Positions 43,605-56,395 are shown, counted from the first letter of the stretch. The stretch: 64,000 nt of DNA from Lentinula raphanica (GCA_027919835.1 JANVFP010000002.1:1674001-1738000); one strand, 5' to 3'. Notes: generated by a model from the sequence alone, not told the origin. Program-made: numbers and translations.

Positions 43605-46600
43605 TTAGAGCTCCGGATTTAATTTGTTGAGAATATCCTGCCATTCTCTTCCCAACTCTTGAAGGTGTTCGCTTTTGACTGAAAAGAAAAACATCGTAAG
43701 AGGTTCTATGGTCCCCGGCTGTGATGAGAGAAATCTCACTAAATTGACTCAGAACGACGTCCTTCAACAGGTCACGTTTAGACAAGCCTAGGACATTCGG
43801 TGACCAGCGACTACCCGCTCCTTCTCCGGAATGCCTGTGTGCAGTGTAAAGCGGGAAAACGAAACGGATGATGCGGAGGAAACTTACCAGAATATAGGTC
43901 CACAGAGGTCTTTGATCAGCTCTTCTGCCATGTCTTCAAGACCCGTATCGGCGAGCTTTTTGGCATAAAGCGCGAGATTCTGCTTGTATTCGACAGGACT
44001 GTCAAGTAACTTTGCGGCCTGCATTCGCGCTTGCAGATGGTTCAAGGTCAAAGCTCTGTCCCAGCGTTCGGATTGAATGCTGTTTGCGGAGCTTTCGCTT
44101 GATAAGTCGCGAATGTTATTTTCGATTTGGGCAACTATGTTTGAATGGGCCGGTTGCGTCTGGGATTTTCTCCACAATTCTGAACCTTGTGACCACCACC
44201 GGTCGGTGATTTTGACCCAGGTGAAGAGCATGGGATCATAGGAATACACTGCTCCGCTTGAGCAGTGAATGATTGGCGTGCCATTAGGTCGTACCGAAGA
44301 TGTGATAGTATCGTTGGGCGATATCAGAGATGCGATGGATGTGGGAGGGAAGAAGGCAGTATTCCTTGCGACATTCCTGAGGAGAACCGATGAGTATGAC
44401 AGGAGCATGATAGAAAACCAGCACTCGAACCATGAGTATAGTGTGCCATCTTGTGTAATCACAAGCAGACAGCTCTCAGAACACTCCATGATAGAACAAG
44501 GCGCCCCCAATTTTAAGGTCGGCATCAATCTGTGATGAAAGCAGGTGAACGTCCAATACAAGCGTAAGAATCAAATCCACGATACCTTCTTCCCGACGGT
44601 GAGTACACAATAATGGAACCGTCCAGCATTGCGACCGCGAAGAAACGCGATGTGCTTTGTACTGCTATCACAGACGACGGCAAATAATCCAACTCCAACA
44701 TCCGTTTGCTCGTGGATAGATCCAGGAAAAGAGATAATGAGCTAGAACCTGAAATGATCCATCCGAACGATGCATAGATAGTAGAGCATGATATCTACTT
44801 ACCTCCATCTTCGGAGTTCATGGCTTGAAATTGAACGCCGCCTTCAAGCTCGGCAGTGAGTCGTGTCAGGATGGCCGGAACAGGTAGAGTAATTCCATTC
44901 GAGTTGACCATGCTGGCAGTTTTACTGATGCTAATTTCTTTCCTGGGAACCATCTCTCTCTGGCGGTTACCACTCAGCGACTTATACCCAGCGGATCCAC
45001 TGCTTGAACCCATATCGACATCGATACGAAGCTTGCGGTCCCGGGGTGTGTCAAACGGTTGTTCGTCAGGTGTAGGAAAGAATGAATCACGAGTAAGTGG
45101 CGACGCAGGTTTCGATCCACCCATTTTGATGTCGGTATCAGAGAGGAAGGGAACACGTTTGGCGGTTGATTTGCCTAAACCCGCAGAAGGCACGGACGAC
45201 ATGGTCGTTAACCCGACCCGTTTCTTGTTATTCCTTTTCGCTACCAGAACGTTCACGACCTCGCCTCCAACGATCTTGGTATCGACCGCTGCAGGCTTTG
45301 AGGCCACCTCAGCAACAGCAGCAGCAGCAATATTTGATGATGAGGATTCATGGGAGTAACCCTCTGGAAGTGGAGGCGGAACGAAGCCGAATTTGGAGAG
45401 ATATTGGACTTGTACGGAATGTGGGGCAATTCCTTCTAGTTCATCTGGCTCGAAAGCGAACACCGCAATAGTGCCATCGGATGAAGCAGCGTACAGTGTC
45501 ATGCCGTCCCAGGACCTGGTTTTCAGGAAAATGAGTAGGACGGTTCAAGGGGAAGACAAAGGTGTCCTCACCAGCTGAGATCCATAATCTGTCTATCGAA
45601 AACCTCTTTCGCGACAATGAGAGGTCGGGCAGACTTGGTTTGCCATACAGAAACAGAGCGATCATCTGCACCAAGTGCAACGACTGAGCAGATATTGGAC
45701 GTCGCGACGGGTTGTTTTGGGTCTCGCAGAAATATATGAGGATTGTATGCCTAGTAGTGATGAATATAAGAGCATAGCTGACACTGAAGAACGATAGACT
45801 TACAGCAACCTCGACCGTGTTCTCGTGACCAACCAGGCTTATATCTGATGTCCAAGTCCCGCGAGTGATGACAGCAGCTATGAAGACGAAGCCCTTATTG
45901 TTGGTGGCATTTGATGCGGTTATGTGTGCGCCATCTGGCGACCAACTGAGAGGGTTCGTGGTTTGCATTAGCGTGGAACTAGAGAAAGTTGATAACGGAC
46001 ATACCTGAGCCGTCGAAAGAAGGTACTGCCAGGGGAATCTTCAAATGGCTTCTTGACCTCTGCTTCCAGAGACCAATCGCTGGTGCGCCAAATTTTGACA
46101 GACCTATCATCGGACTGAGTAGCAAGAAATTCTCCGACTGGATCCCAACATACACCCTTGACGAAGCCTTGATGTTGGTCGAGCTTATGCAGGCGTTCTA
46201 AGCAGTGGACACGGTCAAATGGTGCTAACCAAGTATGTGAATGCCGAAGACGAACCCAAAGTATATCCACACCATATCAGAACTTTGGAGTCCAAACCAA
46301 CTGAGGCAAGATATCTGTCCTCCGGCGCCCATGCTACATCCGTTACATCTACACAGCCGCGCAAGTTGAGGACTGAGGTAGGAGCAGAGATTGATCTACG
46401 CACCACTTTCATGGCCTGGTAAGCGTTTCATAGGCTTCCACCCTTCAACATTGATTTCATCTGAACCCCATACTTTCCCTCTCGCATTCCTGAAGGTCAA
46501 GATCGATTTTGTTTTGTGATCAGAGCAGGGCGAAAGAGCTCACGGATCCAAGTCCCAAATCATCACTATCTCATCGTCGCTTCCACTCGCAAGCCATCTA

Positions 46601-46866
46601 CCAGAGTGAGCCCATCGGACAGTAAGCACAGGGCCTGTATGCATGGTGAGTGTGCACAAGGATTTGGGTGGCCGATTGCTCTCCTCCGAAGCTGGATTCA
46701 AGATGGGTTTTGTACTCCATATTCTGACTCTGGCGTCCAGGCCGCCGGTAGCTATTCTAGAGCCATCTGGGTGGACATGTACAGAGAATATCGAAAGCCT
46801 TTTGCCAGCATCTGATTTTGCTGAAGGGTCTTTATGAGCCACCCAGGCTGGCTTGGTGAAATGCAT
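43605..46866 (-). CDS. HIR1: Histone chaperone HIRA/Hir1 (WD40)
   Basis: Subunit of the HIR/HIRA complex that deposits H3-H4 outside replication in the nucleus. The start at 46866 reads MHFTKPAWVAHKD, then WD40 repeats: SIFSVHVHPDGSRIATGGLDARVRIW, VRWAHSGRWLASGSDDEIVMIW, DVAWAPEDRYLASVGLDSKVLIW, VCWDPVGEFLATQSDDRSVKIW, LSWSPDGAHITASN, VVALGADDRSVSVWQT, and LYAASSDGTIAVFAFEPDEL (repeat 7 ending). A Ser/Pro-rich middle with basic patches (KRNNKKRVG, GKSTAKRVPF) follows, where the HIRA B domain should lie. The C-terminal Hira domain includes SLISPNDTITSSVRPNGTPI, WWSQGSELWR, RMQAAKLLDSPVEYKQNLALYAKKLAD and LSKRDLLKDVVLSQF, ending NKLNPEL. At least 12 exons; about 900 residues. Intact as far as read. 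Confidence 0.92.
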
Positions 46867-47210
46867 AGAATAAGAGTAGCACGGGCGCTAAACACAGTCA
46901 GCGCCAATTTTCTTTCTCTTTCTCATTCCATCTTGAACGAGGAAAAGAGAAACAGAAGATGATCTTTCGTCTCTCTTTTCCTCGTGTCGTTGTGAGTATT
47001 GCGCGGAACTCCTTCAGGCAATCTGAGGTCGCTGGCATTTGTCCGAGCAGTCATTTGAGGTGGTGGAAGCATTGATACTGAGCTGGCGAGTCTGGAATTG
47101 TATTTGGATGATGCCATGCAGGAAAAACTCGTTCGTCTCATTTTCATACGTCCAATCGAATATTCCATCGAATGATACAATAGCATCACACTACAGATGA
47201 TTACATCGCT
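46867..47210. other. Intergenic region
   Basis: Promoter of HIRA and 3' flank of the first DUF6593 gene. No other feature is seen. Confidence 0.4.
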
Positions 47211-47875
47211 CTAAGAGCTTGCTAGAACTGTAGTCGTCGTGGCTTCAACGTTCTTCTGCTCGACATATATAAATGTCACTATTATCTCGTCCATCAAGTG
47301 CTGAGCCGAGGGAAAGACTTCCAAATGTCCGCCCTTCGTGAACGTTTCGCGAGTAAATACCGCCACAGGATTATCTAGATCATCCCTTCGAAACATCTAC
47401 CAATCCAAATGACGGTCAGCACAACATAACAAAGGAAAAAGCAACTCAACCCTCAGATGTAGAGTCCCGTTTCGCCATGTGTAGTCTTCTCCATCCTCGC
47501 AGGTAAACGTGTAGTTGCTACTAAATCAGTAAAAAAACCGGAGGAAACATCCAAAAGTGCTCACCGACCGGTACCGCTCATGAGACTCCAGCCATCCTTC
47601 CTCAGGTACTTATTAATCTCAACCTCCTGTCCACCCAACCTACCATTCGCAAAACGGATCTTGGAGCTGCGAATCGTCCTCCAGTCGATCTGAGCAACAT
47701 ATTCAAAGCCTTCACGCCCTTCATTGCTCAGAGATTTGGAAATGGTAGTTGTCCTGTGAGGGCTAATAGTATGCGGAGTATGGCAATCATATACTGTGTG
47801 TCCTTCTGCGTCTTGGAAAACATTGTTCAATATGGGTTCGAGGTGAGCTCTTTTCTGATAAAGATTTATAGACAT
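47211..47875 (-). CDS. DUF6593 protein, copy A
   Basis: A small protein of a basidiomycete family of unknown function. Exon 1 from the ATG at 47875 reads MSINLYQKRAHLEPILNNVF, QDAEGHTVYDCHTPH, HRTTTISKSLSNEG, FEYVAQIDWRTIRSSKIRFANGRLGGQEVEI, YLRKDGWSL. Later exons read NYTFTCEDGEDYTWRNGTLHLR, MFRRDDLDNPVAVFTRETF, GGHLEVFPSAQHLMDEIIVTFIYVEQKN, ending VLASS (TAG at 47211). The order 'D..G...Y...T...TTxIxK ... A.I.W .... FYxDLxxPVAxF ... L.V .... DEIVVTFIYVE' fits DUF6593. No signal peptide or membrane span. A TATA box lies 42 bp upstream. A close paralogue sits 1.1 kb upstream on the same strand. Confidence 0.75.
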
Positions 47876-47916
47876 GATATGACGGTTGACAACAAGAGTA
47901 GAATCATAACTGTCGC

Positions 47917-47924
47917 TTTTTATA
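47917..47924 (-). promoter_or_regulatory. TATA box of DUF6593 copy A
   Basis: TATAAAAA on the minus strand about 42 bp before the ATG at 47875. The paralogue has one at a similar distance. Confidence 0.5.
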
Positions 47925-48004
47925 CGAGTTCATCATATGTGATCGGTACTGAGGTGCCACCGCCTTTCTAGTGCCCAGCCTCCATATGAATTTGTTGGAG
48001 CATT

Positions 48005-48515
48005 CTATTCGTTTTTCGGCACTCGTACGGCGGTTCCAAGCCTCTCCAAGTCCTCCATGTACAGCACTTTCCCCTCATCATCAAGACCGAACCAACTTGT
48101 GGTAGGTGTTTATACCGGCTTAGGTGATGCAGCCGGACACAGCAACTTCTTCTAGATTTTATAGCTAGCGAACTTAGTATCCGACGTTCATCTCTAGTTT
48201 GTGGAGCTCGGAAGATTGCTATTCCCTGAGGGCGACAAGGTGGCCCAGGCTGGCGAATTGATTTCCACACTGCCAGATATACTGTTATGAGCGTACCCGT
48301 CACCAATCTCAATCTGGGTATGGCCTTCTCGTCGAATGATACGCTCTCACCTCTCGCGACGATACTGGCAACTCAGAAACGGCCTCTCCAGCGGTCATAG
48401 ATCGAGCTGAAATGGACGTTACCGGTGAACGTGAAAGTTCCTTCAGGGATTGTGGCAACATCACTGACGTCTCCTTTACTAGCTGAGGCCAGAAACGAAT
48501 CTTGACTATTCTCGA
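48005..48515 (-). pseudogene. Unrecognised gene with an in-frame stop (putative)
   Basis: Three minus-strand blocks read like protein: SVENSQDSFLASASKGDVSD, IPEGTFTFTGNVHFSSIYDRW, then a TGA at 48373-48375, then, in the same frame, VASIVARGESVSFDEKAIPR and LVTGTLITVYLAVW. After an AG acceptor near 48098 the end is WFGLDDEGKVLYMEDLERLG and VRVPKNE with a TAG at 48005. No consensus intron removes the TGA, so this is probably a recently broken gene. Upstream coding (about 48580-48790, MVGQLLRVVTPETEYSISLF) may belong to it. The family is not recognised with confidence; the FGLDDEGKV ending recalls NTF2-like folds, but that is a guess. Confidence 0.35.
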
Positions 48516-49001
48516 CTGAACTACGAACCGATTGGAAACATTCTCGTCAGCGCGGCATCTTGATATGTTGGATCGTACTCAGTTTCGCCTTGACTAGCAT
48601 TCCGCTTGGGCAGCGGGAACGAGGAAGAGGGAAATGCTGTATTCCGTTTCAGGAGTGACTACACGCAGCAGTTGGCCTACCATATCGCGGGACCCCACCT
48701 TCGGGTGAAGCCGACTATTTTCCTTCCTTCCTGCCAGAGCTCTTATATAACACCTGGGAGTAGCTGCGAAGTGTTTATCGCGCCAGGAACCAGCCGGCCG
48801 TACATCTTTTCACCTCGGGCGGAAACCCACCGCCGTCTCTTCACGGTGATCTCTGTCCTCATCATCTAGTGCACGTGGCTCAAAATGTACTGGCAGTCTC
48901 TGAAATATCCTCAAAGTCCAGCGGTTATTCATATCAAACTGGAATCGCTCAATTCTCCTATCACATCATTACATGTGCATTAGTTATCATCAAATAGTAC
49001 A
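48516..49001. other. Intergenic region
   Basis: May hold 5' exons of the broken gene just downstream (frames at 48580-48790 minus). Otherwise nothing is recognised. Confidence 0.3.
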
Positions 49002-49697
49002 TCAATGTTTGGGTTCACATGCAGCTACCATCGCCGCTGTGGTGGGGTCTACATACCGATTCTCAACGTAGATAAACGTTACTATGATCTCTTCGATCAG
49101 GTGTGTAGCTGACGGAAACACCTCCAAATGTCCGCCCTCCTTAAGGGTTTCACGGGTATACACTGCGACAGGATGCTCCAAATCATCCTTTGGAAACAGC
49201 TGGGTTGAACGACGACAGTCAGCTCAAAGAGGGGAAAGAGGACTGCAGGAGTGCTATACCTTCTGATGATAATTGTCATATTGCCAGACATAATCTTTGC
49301 CATCCTCGCCGGTAAACGCATGGTCTCTGCCAAAGATTCAGTACTCGGAGCGGGAACTCAGTACTCAACCATCCAACGGTACTCACCTCAAGCGCTTGAA
49401 ACTCCAAGCATCCTTCCTGATATAATCTTTGGTTTTCACCTCTTGTCCACTCAATCTCCCATTCGCAAACCGAATTCGCGAGCTTTGTATTACTTTCCAT
49501 TCGATTTGGGCGACATACTCGAAACTGTCGTGACCTTCTGCATCGCGGAGATACTTGGAGACCGTAGTCGTCCTGTGACCGATGTTGAGACTCTGTGGAG
49601 TATGGACATCGTACACCGTATTTCCTTGATCGTCTTGGAAAACATTGTTCAAGACGGGCTCCAGTTGAGCTCTTTTCTGATAGAGATGGATGGACAT
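49002..49697 (-). CDS. DUF6593 protein, copy B
   Basis: Close paralogue of copy A. Exon 1 from the ATG at 49697 reads MSIHLYQKRAQLEPVLNNVF, QDDQGNTVYDVHTPQSL, HRTTTVSKYLRDAEG, FEYVAQIEWKVIQSSRIRFANGRLSGQEV, DYIRKDAWSFKRL. The second exon gives FTGEDGKDYVWQYDNYHQK, and the third LFPKDDLEHPVAVYTRETL, GGHLEVFPSATHLIEEIIVTFIYVENRY, ending AACEPKH with a TGA at 49002. It matches copy A over its full length with the same exon layout, so the pair arose by tandem duplication with the broken gene between them. TATATAAAA lies 44 bp upstream of the start. No signal peptide; function unknown. Confidence 0.75.
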
Positions 49698-49740
49698 AGG
49701 GTTCGTGTTAAGATCTTGGGCGATGCTGAAATAAGTGTTC

Positions 49741-49749
49741 TTTTATATA
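49741..49749 (-). promoter_or_regulatory. TATA box of DUF6593 copy B
   Basis: TATATAAAA on the minus strand, 44 bp before the ATG at 49697. Confidence 0.5.
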
Positions 49750-50224
49750 GTGGCAGGTCAACTGGCGGTCATATTTGATCGGGGCAGGAAATGCCTCATG
49801 CCACTGCACATGAATTCTCGTAGCTCCAAGCAGCCTCTGCTCTTCGCTGCGGAGTCATTGTTCAACGACTACGACAGATCGATACCAACTGTCGCGCTCT
49901 GATTACTGATATGATTCATACAGCTTATATTCAACAGCTTTCGGTCCTTTCAAATTGCATGCACACCTTCAGCCTTTCAAATTTCAGGCTTTAAGTTCCA
50001 CAGCCACGACCAAACAGCCTTCCGTTTCGCACATGCTCACAACTCGTGTGCGTTCTAGAAATCAATTAATCACCCACTGAGGTTCTGTTTTCAAGAGCCT
50101 TGGTCTTCAATGAGGCAGTGTTGCTCAAAGAGTGTTATTTTGGTTCGACATGGCAAAAACATGCCACAAAAGTCATTTCAGAAGTAAAGGTGGAAACCTG
50201 AGAAATTAACTGATAACGAGCTCT
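49750..50224. other. Intergenic region
   Basis: 5' flank of DUF6593 copy B and 3' flank of the lyase gene. Nothing is recognised. Confidence 0.4.
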
Positions 50225-53200
50225 CTAATTTGTGGTTGTTTCGTCGAGTTCAAGCCGCAGAGCATCATATTGAACATACTAGAAATGTCTGTCTTTGGGA
50301 TCAGACTGAAAATCCGAGATTGACTCACCACAGGAGCATCGAAAGGTAGGACAATCTGATTTCCAGATCAAGCAACGACAACAGAATGAAATGAAAAGAC
50401 CACTTACCATGAATTTGTTCCAGCCTTTGAGCAACCATGAACCATCGAATTCAAATTTGTTATGCAGTAGATGGCAAGAAATCGCTATCAACAACTCAAA
50501 CAGTGAACAAATAGATTTGAAGCAAGAGTGTTATTTTCCTACCAGAACGTTCACCGCAACTGCTACTCTGATAGGCTTGGATGGTCCAGTTTAAGGGCTG
50601 GCTCTGCTCATTGATATAAGTCAAGATCTGTAAAGTACATTCATTGTAAGCTATCCCTTGCAATGAGTCAGTATTTCCTTCAATTACCGGAACAGTAGGA
50701 TTAGATCCTAAGGCAACATCTGTGTTTCCTGCTGTCGTCTCAACACCAGCAAGCTGCATCGTGAAAGTTGCGATTGAGTTTTCAGAAGGGGCTTGAGGTA
50801 GCTCAAAGTTGATTTGCCATTCATTTACATCTAGTAAGTACAGAGTAATGCAGGTGTCAGGTTGAGTGGCCAAAATAGAGTAACAGACATACCTGTAACA
50901 GTTTCATTCCGAGTAAATGTTGGACCAAATCGGGACCAATGAACATAATTCCAATCCACAGCTTCCGTACTGGAACCAATGGTGAAGTTCACACCATTTG
51001 GAAATTGGGAGGGATAGTCCCAGGCGCCCCAGTAGATGCGATATTCTATGTTGTCAGAATGCATTGGTTTTCCACAAACTTGGAGGAACCAACATCACTT
51101 ACTAGCCGGGTGGTTGGGATGTGTGAGATCCCTCTCGAATCCATTCCTGAACTCTCCTATCCCATAGTGAGTAATCCAATATTGACTGCATGAGAAGACA
51201 CGAAGACCCACCGGCAGTATTGTCAGGAATCCCAATACGCCATAATTCAGTCCCTGGAACATACATTGACATGGGTGTATTCAAGAACGGCGTATTACTT
51301 GTACTCACCAGCGGACTCAGCAATCCATGTTGCAGACATGGAGGTCAATTCCCCAGCACTCACAACGACGTTATCTTTAGTGTATTGACCAAATATACCT
51401 AACAAGAAATGCAGTGAGAAACATTCTGGAAGATGACGACTGATGATATTAAAGAGCCTACCAGTAGCAATCACTGTAAGTCGATACCATCCTTCCTTCA
51501 CACGAGGTATAAGTACAGTGCCATCCTCTTCAATGGGCCCCCAATATTGATAGGCACTAAAGTTGGCAGCGCTATTCTATCAGCATACTCATTCAATGAT
51601 TTCAATAATGAAGATTGGAAGTATTATATAACTCACTTGAAACTGAACACCATTAGCACTGAGTATTGCAATAGGATTCACAGCTCCTTCAGGAAGGTTG
51701 ACTGATGCATGAAATGATCCGCGCACAGAAGTAGGTGCGTAACCATGAACCTATAGTCAAAAGTCAGAATAACGATGACAATAGGTGATACTAGGTGAAG
51801 GGGATCTTGTATACATAAGGTGCAATCTTATCATAAAACTCTGCATTCCAAGAGGGGTCAGCAAATTGCTCTGCATCCGCAAGGAGCTCTTGAAGTCTGG
51901 TTTGGAGAGTTTAGTTCTAGACTCGTTCAGTTCAGCACTGTGACGCTGAACCCACGTTGTAGATTGATTTCCATGATTGAAGTACAAAAACTGAAGTTAT
52001 AGAAATGAATCACGATATCAAATCTCAACGAGAGCAGTAAGTACCTGTGGTCCAAAAGTGCGGTCAAAGCCATTTGTGATGTTAGGATTTCTAGATCGGC
52101 ATGGTTTCCAGGCATCCGCGATGAACATGATGAAATCACAGAACTCACGTTGCCCCTCCGTGACTTTGAAAGGAATCAACTTTAGTCAGAGACCAAAAAG
52201 TAGAAAATCATCGAGCTTACTTCGTCGACTGCTTATTGCTATTGAATTGATCAGTCCGAAGTGAAGCACTTCACGAAACATATCCGTACTATATGATACC
52301 ATCCACCATAAGATCTCCATGCAGCTGCATCAGTCTTAGTCTTAGTTAACAGTACTGAGTAACCGTTGACGAGTCAACGTACAGGGCCCCCGAAGAACGT
52401 ATCTTTCTGATTCACGACCCACCAAGCTCCCAACGTTGTCAGATTATCCGGTGAGTGACCAAAGAGGCCGTGAGCTTTGTTGGTTTGGTTGTCCGCGAAT
52501 TGGTACTTGTTGAGTACGATCGAATGAGTTTAGTACTAGTACGTCGGACAATTTTCCTCGAGAACATACCTTGGTGAAATAATCTGATTCCTACAAAGGG
52601 GAAAATTGGATTCAGAGAGCGTCACCTGAGGGCGCGGCAGACTCACAGCTATGACATAAGGGTCGTCTGGTGTGTTGCCGAGATACCAGGTACTTTGCAA
52701 ATTGCAATGAATCAATGACTCTCACTGGCCGCCAACGTTGTAGCAGTAACTTTAGAACATACGCATCCTGTACTACGATTTCATTCGCCACAGCCGCCGC
52801 ACCAGGGAGCGGAGCCTAGCAAAATCACGAACATGGATCAGCATTCCCAACGGTGGGTCAACTTGAAGATAGTTTCAAATACGCACCCATTGCTCACGAT
52901 TAGTTATAATATGCGTCCACGGACCTCCATTCGGACGAAACATCGTTCGAGACTCCCCCAGCTCACCTTTACTCGTCACGGTATCGTTGTAGTACGCTAG
53001 TCGAACAAAACTGTGTATGCCTGGTTCGGAATCGTGTAGGAACCAGGATCTTTGTACGCTGCAAATGACGAGCAAATTTCCCAAGTTCATACTCAGCATG
53101 AACATAGGGGTAGCAACTCACGTTGAACCAACGGTATCGTTGTCGGTGAAAACCACACCTGCCCAATCCGAACCGGTGACGATCTCATAGGATGAGTTTC

Positions 53201-53607
53201 CGGTCGTAGTGAATGTATTCGAGGGGAAATCTTTGAACAAATTCTGAGCCTCAGCCTTGTTGGATACCTCGTCGAGACTCGAGAACAGTGTATGCTCACC
53301 AGTATACGCCTGACCAGTCAAACCATCCACTGTGCCAAGAAGAGAGACATCCTGATAAGTCAGATTTTGGATCGCGCTTGTTGTTTTGAGAAGCCTACAT
53401 CGGATTCGGACAATGAACACACGGACAGACGAAATCGATACGTGCAGTGAGATCAAACTCCACTCACCCAAACGAGATCAAATGATTTGCGAGTAAGATC
53501 GAAGTATCAGTTTCGTGGACCTGGATGGAAGTAGCAGCGGTCCCAAGAAGAGTCATGAAACTGCTAAAGAGTAAGATGAACATTGATGAGATGGAACAGA
53601 AAGCCAT
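50225..53607 (-). CDS. Rhamnogalacturonan lyase, polysaccharide lyase family 4
   Basis: A secreted enzyme that cuts the rhamnogalacturonan I backbone of pectin by beta-elimination. Start 53607: MAFCSISSMFILLFSSFMTLLGTAA (signal peptide). About 18 exons follow. Landmarks: DVSLLGTVDGLTGQAYTGEH, SSYEIVTGSDWAGVVFTDND, FLHDSEPGIHSFVRLAYYND, ESDYFTKYQFAD, HGLFGHSPDN, GAWWVVNQKDTFFGGP, YFNHGNQS, a middle FnIII-like domain (GYAPTSVRGSF, GIFGQYTKDNVVVSAGELTS), and the carbohydrate-binding last domain starting GTELWRIGIPDNTAGG with EYRIYWGAWDYPSQFPNGVNF, WNYVHWSRFGPTF, MQLAGVETTAGNTDVAL and YQSSSCGERSG. The end reads YVQYDALRLELDET, TAG at 50225. All three PL4 domains are present. This points to plant-cell-wall breakdown. 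Confidence 0.92.
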
Positions 53608-54097
53608 TTTCTTGAATCTGCAGACTCAAAGGTCGACTACCAACGACTCGAATGCCAGGGATTCCAAAAATGTTCCAACCCTTGACCTTCCCGAAGGACT
53701 GAACCTTTATATCTTTTGACGGTACACAACGGTCCGTCAGGAAGAGATTGCACCACATCGAAACGGTATGGCAGATCCCCACTGATGTTGAATGAACTTA
53801 CCGTACGACCTGACCGCATGATTCAGAAGGACCGGATGATCCAATACTGCGAGAGTCAAGCTGAAGGTACGACGATATGTTCTGATCGACATTTGCAGAA
53901 GGTTGACGAATTTCTTTGATTTTTGATCCTAGGGATCTCAGGGAACATCGCCATAAGTACTCACAGTTTTTCCGAAGTAGCGACCGGACGAACGATGAAA
54001 ACGCCCACGAGATAGCCTTACACGGGGGCCCGTATGTATCTATCCAATCAAGATATAATGAGTATCGATACAACACACACAGACCTAGCCGGCGGGC
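53608..54097. other. Intergenic region, lyase promoter
   Basis: 490 bp between the transporter stop and the lyase start, both genes on the minus strand. No clear element is seen. Confidence 0.4.
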
Positions 54098-56395
54098 TCA
54101 ACGCCTATTCAAAGGCACCTCGTTAATAAACAAAGAAGCAACTAGTGCACAAATCCCCATCGAAAAACTAAACCACATTGATCTCCGAATCGCCACCTCG
54201 TATGCCCCCAGAACAATCGTTCTCGTACTCTGGTCGAGCTCGGTGAGGTATTCGAGTGATTCTCGGACTCGTCTTACAACCTAACGGAGTCCGTCAATCA
54301 GTCAGTCATCTCGTTGTCGAGAGGTTGAGAGAATGAGAAGAATCTATGTTTGAACGTACTTCATCGATATCTTGCCCAGTCAATCGTTCACGAAGGATCG
54401 AACGAAGAACATCTTGGAGAATGGTGCTGCCGATCGAGAGCCCGACGACGGATCCCAAGGAGCGGAAGAGATAAGAGACTTTGGAGAGCTCGGTCACTCG
54501 GGGATTCAAAGACAATCGATGTACAGTAGACGCACCAGCGGTTGCTATCGCTTGATCCTTCTGGCCTGCGTTCGATATGAGCGATATCAGACTGGTTGTA
54601 ATACCACCACCTTGTTGAACAATCAGTAAACACAAACAACTGAGCTGAAACATGATGGCGAAGTCAACGTACCGTTCCCAAGGCCAGAAACCACGAGCCC
54701 TATAGGTTATGAGCTCGAGTGTTTGCGGAACAATGAAGATGAAGAAGAGTTACCAATGGAAATTAACCCAACAGACTTCGTCAAGATCCCAGCACTAAGT
54801 ACAATCGTAATAGACCCCAAGACCAAGCACAGATACTCTATCACTGTCAACCAATAATACTTCCCCGTAACCTTCATGATCAACCCCGACCCCAAACTTC
54901 CAGTGACGCCTCCGATGATCCCAGGCACCAGCCAAAACCCTACCCTCGAGGGAGACAACCCTTCGACAGCTTGGAGATACAGAGAGACGTGAAACAGCAT
55001 GGAAAGATTCGACGCAACCGTGAAAAAGTTGACGAGATAGCTCGCAATCAAGGACCTATTCAACACGATCCTCTTCGGAGCGAAAGGCTCCTTGGCCCAT
55101 TCCATTTCGAACCCGCTGAAGAGAACGAACATGATCGCAGACGCGAATAACGCGCCGAGAGTGGATTTATCCGTCCATGATACGTTTCCGCCATTGTCCA
55201 AACCGTAGAGAAGGAAGAATATGCATGTGACGAGGGTGGCTGCGCCTGCGAAATCCACGCGTTTGATTTTGGCTTTGAAGTCTGCGTTCTCGGTGGCTGG
55301 GAGCTCAAGAGCAAGGGAGACGGAGATGATGGCGAGTAGGACTGCGGGGAATTGGATCAAGAATGCCCTAGAAGTATACAGTGAGTGAGATGAGGTTGGT
55401 AAAGATATAACGAGTAATACCATCGCCAGCCGATCGTGTCTGCAAGAAATCCTCCTAATGGTGCTCCTACAGATGATCCTGACGCAAAGACGATGTTGAT
55501 GACGCCTAAACGAGTATGAGAAACTCGATGTGGCTGTGGATATAGCTCTTTTGATCTCACCTTGCCACACTCCTCTAGATCGTAGGGGAACGATATCGGA
55601 CAGTATGATGCTCACTACGCTGCGTCGAGTTCCGACGTTGGTTTGCGCATGTGCTTCAAATATTGGCTTGACTCACGTGGACATCCCTCCGCCGCCACTG
55701 GGAAATCAATCAGAATTCAAAAGAGGACTTTTGAGTCTGTGGGGAGCCTACATTCCAGCCAAAGCTCTAGCCCATATCAGCTCATCCATCGTTCTCGACA
55801 GCCCGCAGAGTAAAGATCCCATTGCGAATATGATATAAGCCAGTAAAAGACAGCTTTTGCGGCCGAATATGTCGCTTAGTTTCCCATATAGTGGTCTGGG
55901 AATAGCTTATCAGTGAAACGGAGAATCGAGAGGAAACTCGAAGCCAACGTACTGGAAACTTGTGAGAGTGAGCATATATCCAGTGGCGATCCAGCTGACT
56001 TTCGATAGCTGCTCTAGCTCGTTACCGATAGAGGCGTACGCTGATGAGAGTCGTCAGTACTTGGTGAGATATGATAGCGTCGTGGAACTCACATGCCACG
56101 ACGATCGTCGAATCCATCGCGACCAGGAATATCCCTACCGCGCAAACCTGTAAGCATTGTATCCCAGATAAACGCGTCGCAAGTACCAAGCGCCATTGGA
56201 CAGACCTAAAAGATGATCAGTGATTACAGGAAGACCGATATGAACGTGGATGATACGAACGATAGCAAGCAGAGACTTCTGATAAGTTACGGTGCCATCT
56301 TGATCTTGCTCTGCTCGAGGAGTGGCACCGTAGGTTATAATGCTATCATCGCTAGCAGAATCAGAAAGCAGATTTGCAGTTTCATCGACTGTCAT
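54098..56395 (-). CDS. MFS transporter, DHA2 (14-span) type
   Basis: A proton antiporter for drugs or, as in fungal Vba/Fnx relatives, basic amino acids into the vacuole. Start 56395 (MTVDETANLLSDSASDD) gives a hydrophilic N-terminus; an in-frame ATG at 56491 is also possible. Then AVGIFLVAMDSTIVVASYASI (DHA2 motif LDxTIVxxA), VSWIATGYMLT, QPLYGKLSDIFGRKSCLL (MFS motif A), GSLLCGLSRTMDELIWARALAGIGGGGMST, VINIVFASGSSVGAPLGGFLAD (motif C region, antiporter), DNGGNVSW, FEMEWAKEPFAPKRIVLNRSLIA, LYLQAVEGLSPSRVGFWLVPGIIGG, then VYLFRSLGSVVGLSIGST-like, ending SLFINEVPLNRR with a TGA at 54098. About 12 exons and roughly 540 residues. Substrate unknown; the STIVVASYASIGNELE form favours Vba/Fnx. Confidence 0.85.
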
